Numbered from the stretch's first letter, positions 11,863-24,709 are shown. The stretch: DNA of 64,000 nt from Climacteris rufus (GCA_013398175.1 VZRZ01001956.1:11993-75992); one strand, 5' to 3'. Notes: a model not told the origin generated them from the sequence alone. Numbers and translations: made by a program.

Positions 11863-14800
11863 GGAGCAGGCAGCAACGAGGCTGAATCCCTGGGACCAGG
11901 CCTGTTATCATCTATCTCTGATTAAATCAACAGCCATAATAACAACATCTCAAGAACACTGCACTTCAATGCAAAAGCACTTGGCCAGGGAAACGAAACG
12001 CAGTCAGCCAGGGAAATATTTCTCTCAGGCTGAAACACAAGAAATGCTTTTCTCTCAGGCTGAAACACAAGAAATGCACAGAAGAAAATGTGATGCAAAT
12101 GTGTAGAAAGGTAAGTAGAGACCAAGATGTTTTACAAGACAACACATGAGTAGACAAGAGGCTGTAACACAAGTCAGACTATACATAATACATATAATAC
12201 AATAAAAACTACATTTTTCTTCTTCTGACCAATAACAATAAGCCTAAGGATGCTTTGCACCTGCACCTGTGCCTACCATCACCCTTTATGGGCTGAAACC
12301 TGTCCGTGCAACAGCTGGCCAGGCATTGACTTGCACAGCAAAGGCTTTTCTGCTGCAGTGGTGGAAAACACATACACATAATCTAAAAAGGGATTATATG
12401 GTCTCCTGACAGTGTCACTCTTAAATACCTGAATAGGAAACTTTCTGATGCTGGCTGAAACACCACTCACTTTGTTGTGTCAAATACCTTGTCAGCACTG
12501 CTTTAACCTCTGGAGGATGGAGAGGAGATGGGCAGGTGCAGGTCCAGACTCAGCCCTGAGCTCGGATGGAAGGACACAGGGACCACATTCAGTGCTGCTG
12601 TAGGGCACAGAGCAGGGCTACACAGGTGAGAGAAGGGGAGGGAAGAGCACTGAGGAGATAACAACCCACCTTCCTCATAAATCCATCCAGGCAGCATTCC
12701 CTGGGTTCATCACACCAGCAGTGTGTGTAGGAATTTCCCATTTGCTCTTGCAGCTGCTTTACTCTCCAGGCAGGGCAGATCTACACCCACAGACACAGTC
12801 ACTGCCAGCTCCACACGTGCCCACACTGCTGAGGAGCAGTTGCTCAGGGACAGGTAGAAAGAGGGTAAAAGTTGTGACAATTCTCTCTCAGTGCTCTCCC
12901 AGCCCCCAGACACTGTCAGCCCAGGGGAACTCCCAGGCCAGCATTTGGTGCCCTTTCCCAGAGCACTTGGCCATTCCCTGTTGGGGCTGTGCTGGCTCTC
13001 AGCACCCACCCCCTCTGCTGGCAGAGAGCTCCAGGCCTCGCACAAAGAGCTGCTTCCTGCTGTTTGTTTTGCTCTGTTCAGTTTGTTGGTCAGTTCCCCT
13101 TTAGTTCTGTTTGAAGCTCCGTTATCACTCCCTCAGGCATTCCCACTGCCTTGTGCTGCCTTCCCAACCCTTTTTCTTCCAGCCACAGCCCTCTCACGTA
13201 CCCCGTGTGGATGGCAGACACCTGGAGATACCGATATGGGGCCCGGTATTTCTGCTCGTGATTCTGGAAGGTCACAAAATCATCCATCAGACATCTTGGA
13301 GCAGGGGCAGTTTTTGGTGGGGCATGCAAGTCTTCGGCCAACCCCATATTAAATGAAAACCAACAAAATTAACTGCTGAGATTAACCCAGAAATTATCCC
13401 AAGCCCTGGTTTTGGCACACCTGGATAACACAGAGCATCCCTCAGCAGTGAGAGCAGGAGGACAGAGAGGATTTCATAAACTGCACCCATCTCAAGGACT
13501 GGAGCCATCAGTGGTGCCACAGGCTGCAGTCTACACCTCTCCCTCCTATAAATAAAAACATCAGCTTCCTGTTCTCCAAAGATTACCCCATTTCTCCAAA
13601 GCACAGCAGAAGGAGATTCCCTTTCATACGTCACCCTAAACATCAGAGCCCTCCAGTCCCTACAGTGCCTATATGCAGTGTTTGTTCAGCTCCTAGACGG
13701 CCACCTTGGCCAGTTTTATGTCCTTTAAAAGCACCATTATCCTTTAGAAAGCACACAGCTCACAACCTTGCTTCCCTGAAGTCTGCACAAGGTTTGGGGT
13801 TGACTGCAGGGCAGTGAGGACCTGACTCATGTAACCTCCTCCCCAGAAAAACTCTGTCAAGTAATTCCATGCCACAATGGAAAGCCATTAATTACAAAGG
13901 GGCTGAAGCAAAAATCTAGCCAGGAAATAAAGAAAAACACCACTGTCAGTAGAATTTATTGAGACATTTTCGAGGCTTTCGAAGGGATTTCATTTTGCGA
14001 CAGTTCTCTATTCAAATTGTAATTGCAGGGCTGGGTGTGGAGCGACTTCTCTGGCAACTCAGCCCCGGTGAGAGGGAGGGTGAGTGTGCCACAATCACCA
14101 GCATCAAGGGAACAAAGGAACTCAGACCAGCCCTGCGAGATGTGAACACCAATTTGAATATTTCCCCCTGAGCTGGGAAACAGAAATTACTACAAAACAG
14201 TAAAAGCTGCCCAGAATGTGCCTGCCTCTATTTCTGCCTGATTTTTTAAAATTTACCTCAAAATCATTCAGGTAGTGAGGGGAAGGCAAAGGATATGAAG
14301 AAGCTATTATGGAACCTATGTATATTTTTTTGTGAAATCAGAGACTGCATCTTTCATCTCTTTGGCTTGTGCAACTTCTCATGCTGGTTAAGTGAAATTT
14401 CTCGTTTTATGGTCTTGAACTGGAGTGAAGAAACCAAACAGGGTCACCATCACATATCTCATTGTTTTGAGAACTTGCCAGTGGTTTTCATGCACCAGAC
14501 TTTGCCCTGAGGTGCTTAATTTGGGGAGTTTGACTTCAGAGATCTCCCCTCTGCAGGAGCCTTGAGCCAGCCTGCAGGTTTCCTGGTGAGGACTCCTGTT
14601 CCTCAGGAGGAACATGGGCCCATACACACCTCTGGTTAGGCTTAACTAAGCAAATACATCTGCTGGAAGATGCAAAAACCTGTCCTGAAGGCAGCTGAAC
14701 CACCCATTGAAACTGGTGACAGCAACAGGGAAGGCCCTCACAGCAGCTGGAGGAAATTGCTAGCTTGTTGCTCCACACAAAACCGAAAGCAAAAACAAGA

Positions 14801-16195
14801 TTCAAAAGGGGAAAAAAACCCAAAAACCTGCAAAACAACAGCTTATTCTGGGCTTACAGTGGCCTATTATGGAACAGTTGCAATAAATCATCATCCAGTT
14901 TGGCCGCTGAGCTGGGCTGAAGCCGGAGTGGAAGACACAACATTCCTGGGAGCTGTCATGAGGAGCTCTGTCCCGTCTTCCCAAGGCTTGCGTGAGCAGC
15001 ACTGAGACAGCCTGCAAGAGGCCACGTGCTAGGCAGAAATTATTCCACTTCCTCCGTGCCTCTGCAGTATAAAATATTTCTCTCCCTAAATCAGCTCTGA
15101 TTAATTTGTTACGGATGTTTAGGTTAAACGTCTCAATTGCTCTTTTGTTCTTGGGAAGACACTCTAATTTTTTGTAGATATTTATTAGTGTGGCTCCTAG
15201 ACAGCTGATTTCATTTCCCATCTCCTTTGGTTTTGGCTCTGTGGTGGGAAGGATGGAGTCATGGAGCTGAAATACAGGCAGACACAGGGAGCAGGACACA
15301 GGGCTGTGTCTCCATCAGCCGTACTGACACCACGACAAGCTGCTGAGGACCAGACCCTCAGCTCTTCTTTTCCCACAGACCTGCCACAGCTTTGGAAAGA
15401 AATGTGGTTAGCAAGGCAAGCCTTGAACATGACCAGCTGAATGAAAGCTGAGATAAGACTGGCTCTCCTGCTGAAAAAATGGACTGCAGGAATGCCTCCA
15501 ACTCACAATAGAAAATGTGAATCCACAGCACAGTGTATTTTAACTTTTCCTTCTCCCTGGGTCAGAATCACCACGCTACTCTCCCCGGGTAGAGATGGGG
15601 ATGGTCTGGTCCCAGCAGAGGGCTGGTGCTGCTTGCTGCTGAGCTTTCTCCACTGTCCTGTGAACAAATCCATGGATAGCAGGGGCTAAAGGGCTCACTC
15701 AGCCCCAACACCTGTATTAGGTGATGGTTACTGCCTGGCCAGGGGCTGCTGCAGCATCTCCTGCAGGCTGCCAGGAAGGGTAAAGATTTCCTTCTTCCCT
15801 CCACCAGAAGGGAATTAACCATGTGCTTGCTAGGTGGAGGTGCTACCAGGGAGTATTGTTAGTTCTTGCTTTCCTCATACAGCAGGAAGTCAGAAGCTCG
15901 AGTACAGTATTTCAGATTTTTATATATTTTTAATGATTAATATAAGCATTCCTGTGCATCTCTGTCTCCTTATTTCTTTGTTGCACTAAAGCTTTCCCAG
16001 TGTCTTTGCAAACTCGAGGTGAAGCATTTCTCTGCCCTCGAGGGTGCAGAAGCCACGGCAGCAGTGTAAGGGCGCTGAACCCAGATGCTCTCGAGGTAGT
16101 GACAGTGCTTTTACGCGTGTGGGATCCCTGCTGGGATGAGCTGTATAACTCTCCCAAAGGACAGAGTCCCAGCTACCGCAGATAACCTGTTTCTG
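11863..16195. other. Intergenic DNA, no gene recognised
   Basis: Apart from the 30-bp duplication there is no feature I can support. The stretch at 15040-15230 is AT-rich, smooth in composition and free of low-complexity tracts, as conserved non-coding elements often are, but I cannot test conservation here. Confidence 0.4.
12021..12077. repeat. Two-copy tandem duplication, period 30
   Basis: The stretch beginning 'tctctcaggctgaaacac' occurs at 12021-12047 and again at 12051-12077 with no mismatch. Perfect identity suggests a recent slip or replication duplication. Confidence 0.95.
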
Positions 16196-16500
16196 CTGGC
16201 TCCTCTAGGACGAGAGTTCCCCAGGCGTGGTGTGGTAGCGCAGATGAGAATAAAAGGCTACACAGAGGGCTCTTCCCTGGGATAACAGCTGTTTATTGTG
16301 AGTCCAGTGTTGTGTTCTGAGGGTCCAGAGATATCCAGGTGCCTGAGTAACCCAGAAGAAAGAGCGAGGAGGAAGCCCTGCAGGGCTCTTTTAAAAGGAG
16401 ATGGGATCAGAAAACGCCCAATGGGAAACCGCGTAGTTCAAAGTGACCAGTGGAGGGGAACTTTCTGGGACATAGCCATATATGGGATCCAAGATATGGA
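16196..16500 (-). mobile_element. LTR-like sequence, possible solo LTR of an endogenous retroelement
   Basis: Read on the minus strand, it has the order of parts seen in a retroviral LTR. A CCAAT-type box (attgg near 16420) comes first. It is followed by a TATA-like 'ttttaaaaga' near 16390, about 100 bases later by AATAAA at 16291-16296, and then by a short U5-like stretch. I could not place TG...CA ends, a primer-binding site or a target-site duplication, and no coding remnant is seen. It could be chance promoter-like composition. The family is not identified. Confidence 0.35.
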
Positions 16501-16758
16501 TACAAGTAACACAAGGGAAATATGGGATTTCACCACAGCTCAGGCAGAGGGTTCAGATATGGGAAGAAGAAGGCCGAGGGCTTTGCCTTGGCTTTCTTCC
16601 CACCAAACCTGAAGCTCAAAAGCAGCAGCTTCTGCCAAGAGCGCTGCTACAGCTGTGCCCACCTGGTCATCATCCAACCACCACCAGCTGCAGCGTGTGC
16701 CATCCTCGTCCCCTCAGTACTCAGGCGGACAGGCAGCAGTGTCACAGGCAGGAGCAGC

Positions 16759-17129
16759 TGTTGCCCTGACTTCTGCAGTTCTGGATGTTATCATTCTTTC
16801 GTAACTGGTTCTCAGACAGTCTCTGTAAACACAGCCATGTTCTTGTAATGGTATCTTTTTATTTACATTCCTTTCTCCTGGGCACAGAAGTTTGATGGAC
16901 ATTTCCTTTGACCCGTGTGATTGAGGGGAGGCTCTTTGTCTCCTCCAATCCACAGTGAATTATAAGGCACATATAGAATAAAGATGGGCAGGGAAGCCCA
17001 GAACTTGTTCCTTGATCTCCAGAGGTTTCTGACTCCTTCTTTCATGTCGTTACTGCGACATTCAAAGAATGTCTGAGAACCAGTTACAAAAGAATGGTAA
17101 CATCCAGAACTGCAAAAGTCAGGGTAACA
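16759..17129. repeat. Inverted repeat: 60-bp arms, 251-bp spacer
   Basis: The left arm is 16759-16818 and the right arm is 17070-17129. They are reverse complements at 56 of 60 positions, and all four differences are transitions. The core 'gcagttctggatgtta' is shared. A transcript through this region could fold into a long stem. It may be a rearranged piece of a mobile element, as the LTR-like sequence lies just to the left. Confidence 0.9.
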
Positions 17130-20100
17130 AGCAGCCCCTGGGAGCACATCATCTCCCCTCAGGTGGGTAAATGAAGAGAGACCTGGGGTGACTGTCTGAG
17201 GCTGAACATCCCAATCCACACATTCTGACCCAGCCCAGAGGGTTCTCCACTCCCACCCTTCACATGCACAGCTCCCCATGATTTGGGACACCACATGAGG
17301 TTGACCAGCTGTTCAGTGTTCCTGGGCTGTCCCTACTGGGCTTGTGAATAATCCTGTAAATGTATTTTATTGCCTTTCTCTGTTTCATGTGGAGGTGAGT
17401 CTGGAGGACAGGCTGTCTCCAGCTTTTGCAGCTCAGAACCCCAGCTTTTGGTTAAAAATTAAAATCAAGTTTTAAAATCATCTTTCAACCATCTTGGGAG
17501 CCAGAGGATCTGGCAACATCTCATAGAGAAAGGGCTACCTGAGAAAATTGGGGTAGGTGATTAAACTGGTTAAACCCAGGGCTTAACCCTGGTCTCTCAC
17601 CCAATGAGAATCAGAACCAGGCACTAGAAATGGGATGCAGAACTTCCAAATGATGATTAATTAAGCAGGAAAAGAAGGACCATGTGATATTATGGTATTT
17701 ACTCAGAGCAACATAGGTACTACATGCTGTTCTGATGATTATTAACTGAATAGACAACAATAGTTGCATAAAACCAGATAATTAAATATGTACCCTCATG
17801 CCCTTCAGAAAGTGCTAGAGTGGATGGACACAAGTGTTCCCATCAAACATTCCTCTCAGACTCTCTCAAATAAACAACAGCCCTGTGTGTGGGAGGAAGA
17901 TATTAAGGACAGCACTTTTCAACTTGGATATGAAAGTGGTTTAATGTGTTTGTTTCCTAACTTGAAAGAGTATTCCAGCAAGAACCCCCTGGTCTGAGTC
18001 TCAAAAAGCTGAGGCTCACAAGAAAAACTTTACAGCACCTGGGGGAGAAGATGCCCAGAGTCCCCCTCCAGCCTCCCCGCCCTGTGACTCTGTGGGGCTG
18101 CAGGAGCGATGGTGAAACCTTCCGTGCTGAGATGTTTCTGCACGAGGCAAATAGAGCCATAAAAAAACCCCAAAACGGAGCTTTATTTCCTTCTCAAAAA
18201 GGAACCGTAAAGTAGAATGGTCATCCTTTTCTCTGGGCTTGAGCAAGCATCACCTTGGATGATATTAAAGCTGCTTTAGCTGTTTGACAAGGCCCGTGAA
18301 TTCAGGAAAAAAGAAAAATAAAAGTGATTTCTGGTTGCTGTTGTCACCTCTGACCACGGGAAAGCATGAAATTCAAGATCAGACAGTGATAGGTTTACCA
18401 GATCCACATCTTTAACAGGTTTCATTGCAGTTCCTACTTTTTATGCCAATGCCAATGGTGAAAATTACGAGATTGACCCTGAAACTGATCCCCAAGGATC
18501 TCGAGAAACAGTCTTCCTCCATCTCAGTATTTTCCTTTTTCAGTAGTGTTGGTCTTTAAAAATACAGAGAATTTCATTCTCCCAACAGTAGCAGAGTAAC
18601 ACTGATGAATGTAATGAATGAAATGGATTTTGGAGTGTAATTGTAACAGCAGGGAAATCATTTAATGGTCAGAGAAGGATGAAAATTCAGATGTTGACCA
18701 TCATTACATGGGGAAAAGAAATGTGATGGAAGATGACAGATCACCAAAGGGAAATTTAGGAAAAAGATTTAATGAGACCACAGATTTTGTGAAGGGAATT
18801 AGAATAAAAATAGTGCAGAAAAATACTTATCAGGAAAGTGGAAACCAGCTGCTCCTCTTTCTGTAGGATAACCAGCTCCTGGGCATTTTTCTCAATTAGA
18901 ATTGCTCAGAAGAAGTTCAGATACATCACCTTCAGTCCCTAAGCAGCCTGGAAATGCTTTTATTTATTGCCTTGTTTTACTTCCATTTTGACTTTACTGT
19001 TTCCATATTTTATTTTTCCCAGAAAGCCAGAAAAAAAAAAGCTTTACCTTAAACATTTATCAGTACTTGAATCCCCACATGTAAAGGCTTTTTCTTTCCT
19101 CAAGCACCTCCAGGCTGATGGATCAAAAAGCAGAAACTGTCAGAGCCAGCTACACTGTACTTTCCAGAGAATCACATTTATGCACAGTCTTTTATACATC
19201 ACAGCTACAAAGAGAGGAAGAACAATACATCTAATGCACACATATACACACACAGCTATCTACTTTTGAGAAAAATAGTGAGAAGATAGTTAAAATATAT
19301 ATATATATATAGTCAAAACATTATTTCCAAATCCAAATTACCTTATCATCCTAAAGGCAGTACTTTATACCGCACCTCCTCAAGAACTGGGGGGGTGTTT
19401 TTTGGTCCAGGCCTTTCTTCTTCCTCTCCTGAAAATAAATATTTTTGAGCTTTGCTTTTCAAAATTTGCTGGCTAAACTCAGACCTCAAATAACAAATTG
19501 TTTTGCACAGAAACATCCATTCTGTTTAAGCAGTTACATTAAAGGCATAAAACTCTAGATGAGTCCAAACCTTTAATGAAGACATGCTCTTCCTTCTGTA
19601 AAACAACTTCATGTTTTATCTTCCTCAAAAGTAAAGTATCTTCCTTTAAACTGGTGAAAAAAAAACCTACCTGGGAAATCATTTGTAGATCAATATCATG
19701 GAGAAGTGGTAATAAAGGATTTTTGAAATTTGATCTGTGTTTGCTAATTTTGCTTAATTTCCTTCTTTGAAAAACCCGTTTGTGGGCATGTTTCTCTGTT
19801 TTGTCTCCTGTCATCACTGAGGCATTTTGGGCAGGGGAGAAGCAATTGTCTGATGTGACATCTCACATCAGTCTCCTCCCTGTGACACTCTCCTTGGCAC
19901 TCCTGGAAAGCATGGTCTTCCAAACACTGAGTTAGAGAGCCCTGCTCACAGAAATAAGTCTAAGTTTGGTAGATGTGCTTAGCAGAAGGATGAATGGAGT
20001 GAGGCTTAACTCCAGAATGCTCATGGAGGGACAGCAAAGACCCCAGCTCTTCTCAGATACAGCCAAGCAACATATTAATATTTAAGTATTAATTTTGCAA

Positions 20101-21584
20101 TAAATCGATTAGTTTTAAAAAAATATATTATGAGGCATTACGACTGAGTTCCCTTCCCTAAAAGGACAGGTTAATTTGAAATAGGTTTTACCTTGGTCAA
20201 TTGCACCACTGGGTCAATTTCCATGCACTGGGAGGAATGACTTGGAGGACAAAGGAGATGTCCCCACTTCTCCCACAGAAAATTGCACATCCTGAAGCAG
20301 TTTCACTGATTTTCTGCAGATTTTGCAACACCACCTCTGCTCAACTGATTTTAAGACTGGTGGGTTTTTCCCTTTCAAAGTCAACTGGGAAATGGAAACT
20401 TATCAGAAAACCAGTGGTTTCTCAAACAGATCTTCAGCAAGGAGGATTTCACAACACTTCCCACACAGCTGAGGACACTGACACATTGTCAGGGGGCTCC
20501 CAGGGGAGAAGAGGAGTGTCTGTGTGTGCAAACAGTCCCAGCTGAGTGGAAACTGGCTTCCCTCACCAGACAGCACAATTGAGCTCACACAGAGCAAGGT
20601 GTGTGCCCACCACCACGTAATTTTCTGCTCAGCTCCTGGCCTGACTCTACAAACCTGGAAAAAAAAATAAAAAAGAAGAGAAAAGAATAAACAGTCTCAC
20701 AGACTTTACTACCCATGCCAACGGCGTGTACCATTTCCTATTTGCACAACAGCATTTCACCATTAGAAACCAACAGTTTCCTGAAGGCAGGAGTTTTGTG
20801 GGATGTTCAGCTTCATTTACCTTCATTTTCTGCTGCAGGCACAACTGAGCCAAGCTCTTGCACTCCGGGTTAAGTCATGGAACATTTTCACTTCAAAACT
20901 GAAACCATACACAAGCTTTTGCTGAAAGCATTGTCAGATCAGCACTGGAAGATTTTAAATCAGGCCCTGCCTGTGAATGGGTGTATGAATGGCTCTTTTG
21001 TGGCCCTGTCACTTCTCAGGCACAAAGCCTTTTTAGCAAGCAAAATATTTTGGCCATTCTTATTTTTACTGTGTGATTTATAACACTGTCCCAAAGCCCT
21101 TTGTGAATTTAAAGTGCTGTGACCGTGTTTTTTCAGAGAGGAATGCTTAAATATAATATTCCCAGATCCTCATGTTCTTGCAGGAGTCCCTGATCCTGCA
21201 AACACTACACAGATGATTTTAACTGAGTATAGGATGGAATTCTGGCAGAATCAGAGCCATTTCAAAAACACCAAGTATTTTACCAAAGGCCTTTGCAAGC
21301 CACAGAGCACAGAAGACTTCAGCAACTGACTCCAGTGGGGATTCCCTTCTGAGCAAGAAGTGGATCCTTCAGTCTAAACAAGAATTGATTCAGGCTCTTA
21401 AAACTGCAAAGCAGAAACCTGAGGTCCATGTGTAACTCTTCATTTTGACCACTGGAGGTAAATGTTAACATTGTCTTTGATGAAGCCTTAAATCTGAAGG
21501 AATACAACCTTTTGGGGCAAAGTGTGCATCAACACACTTTGGTTACTATTTTACTCAGAGTGTCTAACAAATGAAACCAAAACT
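17130..21584. other. Intergenic DNA, no gene recognised
   Basis: Ordinary AT-rich sequence with an (AT)n run at 19295-19312. No splice-framed coding exon was found on either strand. It lies beyond the probable 3' end of the minus-strand gene. Confidence 0.45.
19295..19312. repeat. (AT)n microsatellite
   Basis: Nine AT dinucleotides in a row. Confidence 0.9.
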
Positions 21585-21604
21585 GATGTATTTTTAGAAT
21601 GCAT

Positions 21605-21610
21605 TTTATT
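21605..21610 (-). terminator. Candidate poly(A) signal of the minus-strand gene
   Basis: AATAAA on the minus strand (tttatt on plus) is the first canonical hexamer downstream of the stop codon at 22248. It would give a 3' UTR of roughly 650 bases. Nothing else in the sequence marks the cleavage site. Confidence 0.35.
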
Positions 21611-22247
21611 TGTTTCATTTTTTTTAGAAATCACCTCCGGGAAAAAGCTGAATTATGAAAAATGACAATATAAAATTCTCTAGGTTTCTACAGTAAGTTA
21701 AAATAGAGTCAGCATCAACTTTAGAACCACTTTACTCCCAAAAGCAAGAATCCCTTATAATGCATAGTGTCTCAGCCTTCAAGTAAAAGGACATTTTCTG
21801 TATGGTTTGTACCAGAAAAGACTGTTCTAAACTCTCATCTGCACCTCAAACAAAGGTGATTTATCTACACCATGCCCGGGCTGAGCTAAGAAAGGTCAAG
21901 TACAGTGGCAGTTCGAAATCTTCTTTATGTCTGACATGTGGAAAATGGTTGATCCTGAACACAGTCAGAGGCTGTGAGGATGCAGAAACACAATGAGAGT
22001 GCTCTCCCTCCCCACACTCCTGTGACAGAAGGTCTGCACAGAGGCCAAACTCAATTTTAGACCACCACAAACCAGGAGTAGCAGGCCAGGATCTCCAAAT
22101 GCAGGGTGAGGAACGGGAGAAGTGCAGTGCAGGAGGATTCAGAGCCTCAGAGCGAAAATTTTGGCTTTGCTCTCTAAATAACGCCTTTTAGTTTTACAGC
22201 TTATCCCTGCTGGAAGCACCAGTGCCCTGTTCCCAGCCCACACATGG

Positions 22248-22353
22248 CTACATGTCCTCGAAGAGGTCCTCTGGCTCACAAGTGTTTTCCAGGGTTTCCA
22301 GATCCCAGGCCAGGGAATGCTGCCCCGACGTCGTCTGCGAGGCCACGTCAGGC
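22248..22353 (-). CDS. TOP6BL: TOP6BL, terminal coding exon (proposed)
   Basis: Last coding exon of the minus-strand gene. The acceptor is excellent: a pyrimidine-rich run 'ctttgctttgtgtttccag' precedes base 22353. One base completes the codon split with the exon before (GT+G, Val), then 34 codons follow and the frame ends in TAG. The C-terminus is acidic and probably helical, with a single Trp 18 residues from the end ('LAWDLETLENTCEPEDLFEDM' split as LAWDLETLEN / TCEPEDLFEDM). TOPOVIBL of mammals is known to bind REC114 through a conserved C-terminal peptide holding a key Trp, which fits this tail. The exon reality is well supported by phase and splice site; the gene name is inference from the whole chain. 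Confidence 0.72.
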
Positions 22354-23462
22354 CTGGAAACACAAAGCAAAGGGACATGAGACAGATCTGGACACAGACA
22401 CAAATAATTCCAACACACCCTGCACCAAAGTAACCATTTATAGCGTGTCCTGAGCTTTTTGTTGAGGTTACATCTAAGAGAAAAGTGTTTTTTGTAAGTC
22501 CTAATCACTTGCTGAGGTGGCAATGGCAAAACAAACAGAGGAAATTCAGTTTATAAATGTCACAGCTTTGGCTGCTCTGTTACAATTTTTTTAAAGACCC
22601 TGAGAATGACCCACAATTTCCACATGGAGAGCTAGGAAGAGAAGAGATGCAGAAATCATGCCAAGAGACCATGTTCCCTATTTCTCCTCTCTCTCTCCAA
22701 TTCCAGTAAAGACAGCTCTGCCCCTGTACCAGAGGTATCTTCAGATTCCAAAACCAGCTTCTGATCCCTGTAGGAATTACTCTTACATATATAAGCTAAA
22801 CCCACAAAAAAGATATGAATCCTGCAGAGAAACTTTTTCTTCTGTGAGTTTGGAGGAGATTTATCAACCACAGGGATGTGTGTTTGCAGGGACAGGACAT
22901 TCCAGGTCGGCACCACTCGCTGACTTGAAAATAAGGCAAAATCTCCTGATCTTAGCTCAGTGCCTGGCTGCACGGAATTGGTGTGGGAAGCAGGGGTCAG
23001 ACCTGATGTGCTGCACTACAGGATTTGGGGCTGGCTGCAACTTCATCAGGGTTGATGGCTTCATGCCCAGGTATATTCCACTGGTGCAATCCTGACAGAA
23101 AGGTGAAAATTCGTATATGGGCAAAGCCAACAGGGCAGCCACCAGGATGGGAAGAACAAGACAAAAATGGAGGAGAGTGTTACCCTCTTGTTCTGCCCTA
23201 TGAGGGCTCATTGCAATGAGGCACACAAATGCAATTTTAATTTTCAGCCTTATTCAAGCATTTTCCTGCAAGTGCTCCACCTTGTAAGGTCAATAGAGTT
23301 AGTCAAATTCAGCAGTTTCTTCAATTTGGTTTCCAACCAGTTCAGAACCAAATTTTTCCATAACTCCTACCTAGGAATCTGTAGGGAGCAGAAGTCTATA
23401 TAAAACATGGCAATTTCGAAGTGCAGTGAGCTTCCTCAGACACCAGGCACGGCATGACTCAC

Positions 23463-23520
23463 ACTTCCAGTTCCTCAAGGCCTTGGAGGTTCAGAGTTCT
23501 GAACACTCTGGTGTTTCCTG
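23463..23520 (-). CDS. TOP6BL: TOP6BL, penultimate coding exon (proposed)
   Basis: A 58-bp internal exon. The donor is a perfect GTGAGT just after base 23463. The acceptor is a tandem 'cacagcag', so the exon may start at 23520 or 3 bases later at 23517, adding or dropping one residue. It supplies 2 + 54 + 2 bases. Phase joins exactly to the exon before (one spare base) and after (needs two). It encodes 'NTRVFRTLNLQGLEELE', after one Gly or Ala-Gly. No domain is recognised in it; it would lie in the linker before the C-terminal peptide. Confidence 0.68.
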
Positions 23521-24313
23521 CTGTGGATCTGGGGCAGGAGTTTCATTTCATTCCCCTTGTGCTCCTGGGGCATCAGCAAAAGCCCAGTAAACGCTGAGTC
23601 TTGGACGCTGTCACTTCCTAAGAGCTCTCCAGTGTTCAGAAGGGTTTCCTCACCACTCTCTCTGTCATTTCAGCTCTTGCAAACCCCTCTAAATTCAATG
23701 TATTGCTATATTCAGATTATGATAATTACTTTCTCTGAAAGCCCAACGAGCTTTCTCTGAGAACTCTTGCAAAATGCTCTTCTTCAGGTCTGAATAAATT
23801 GTGCCAAGCATGTTTTACATTCATTTTGGTATACAGTGATGTCTAAACAGGTATTTGTTTTACCAACAAGCACTTGGAGTTAACTGTGCAACAGACCTGC
23901 CAGAATTGGACCCTCAGCCAGTCACCTCTCAGCATCCCAGGCTCTTCTGATGGCTAGAAATCAGCTTATTTGTACTCCAGTTAAAAAATAAAGCACAGGC
24001 ACCTCAACAGAGAGTTATCACGTTCACTCACTCGAGGAGTGTTGTTCTTTTACCTTTGTTTTACCTTTGGGTCTGTCTCCAGTGAGAACATCTGTGAATC
24101 ACACACTGTGGAGCCACACACGGATCATTTAAATTAATTCTGAAAGGTCTCATTAGCAAATAAATTAGGCTGTGGAGGCCTCTGTACCACCATAGGATAT
24201 TTCAGGTATGGATTTTTTGTTTGTTTTTTTGGAGCATATGCTCATGTATCCTACAGGTATATAAGAAATAAAAGACTTCTGAGACCCTGCATTTGTTGGC
24301 TGTGAGGTTTCAC

Positions 24314-24390
24314 CTATTCCAGCATTTTCTGATTTGGACAAGGAAGCCCGACAGGGCTTAAGCAGCATCAACAACCATTTCATCTCACTG
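24314..24390 (-). CDS. TOP6BL: TOP6BL, internal coding exon (proposed)
   Basis: A 77-bp exon of 1 + 75 + 1 bases encoding 'SEMKWLLMLLKPCRASLS' and seven further residues. The donor is 'aatag|gtgaaa'. The acceptor is again a tandem one, 'ttttagcag', so the start is either 24390 or 24387. Its phase fits both neighbours. The amphipathic, Leu-rich character suggests a helix following the long transducer helix. The polypyrimidine tract is weaker than in the other exons. Confidence 0.68.
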
Positions 24391-24709
24391 CTAAAATAAC
24401 TGTTCTCTACAGCATCCAGGAGATCACATCTTTAAGCCAAGTCACTGCTGAGTTTTAATTACACAGTGAGAACTATTCAGCTTCTGTGTCCCTGTAACAA
24501 CATGGTCCTCATTTAATCTCCAAAAGCTGCAGCACCATGCCTTGAGTAAACCCAACCTCACTTGCAGAGTGGAGGCATTAGGCTCTTCACACAAAGCTCA
24601 TCAGCAATTTAACTTTGGTTTTAAGACTTGGTGATTCCTGTTTGCATGGCAATTACTCACTGAATGCCAGCAGCTCGCTTTGTGCTGTGAAATTATTTTG
24701 GATTCTCAC

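Noticed and set aside
11162..11911. Open frames of 159-198 codons on both strands
   Set aside because: They lie in a CR1 3' fragment and follow its GC-rich composition.
13222..13294. Minus-strand segment with a CAG|GTGTCT donor encoding a plausible 24-residue peptide
   Set aside because: The acceptor is poor and no partner exon was found on this strand within several kilobases.
22656..22973. Minus-strand frame of 105 codons between the last two TOP6BL exons
   Set aside because: A fair acceptor exists inside it, but no phase-compatible donor; the chain joins correctly without it.
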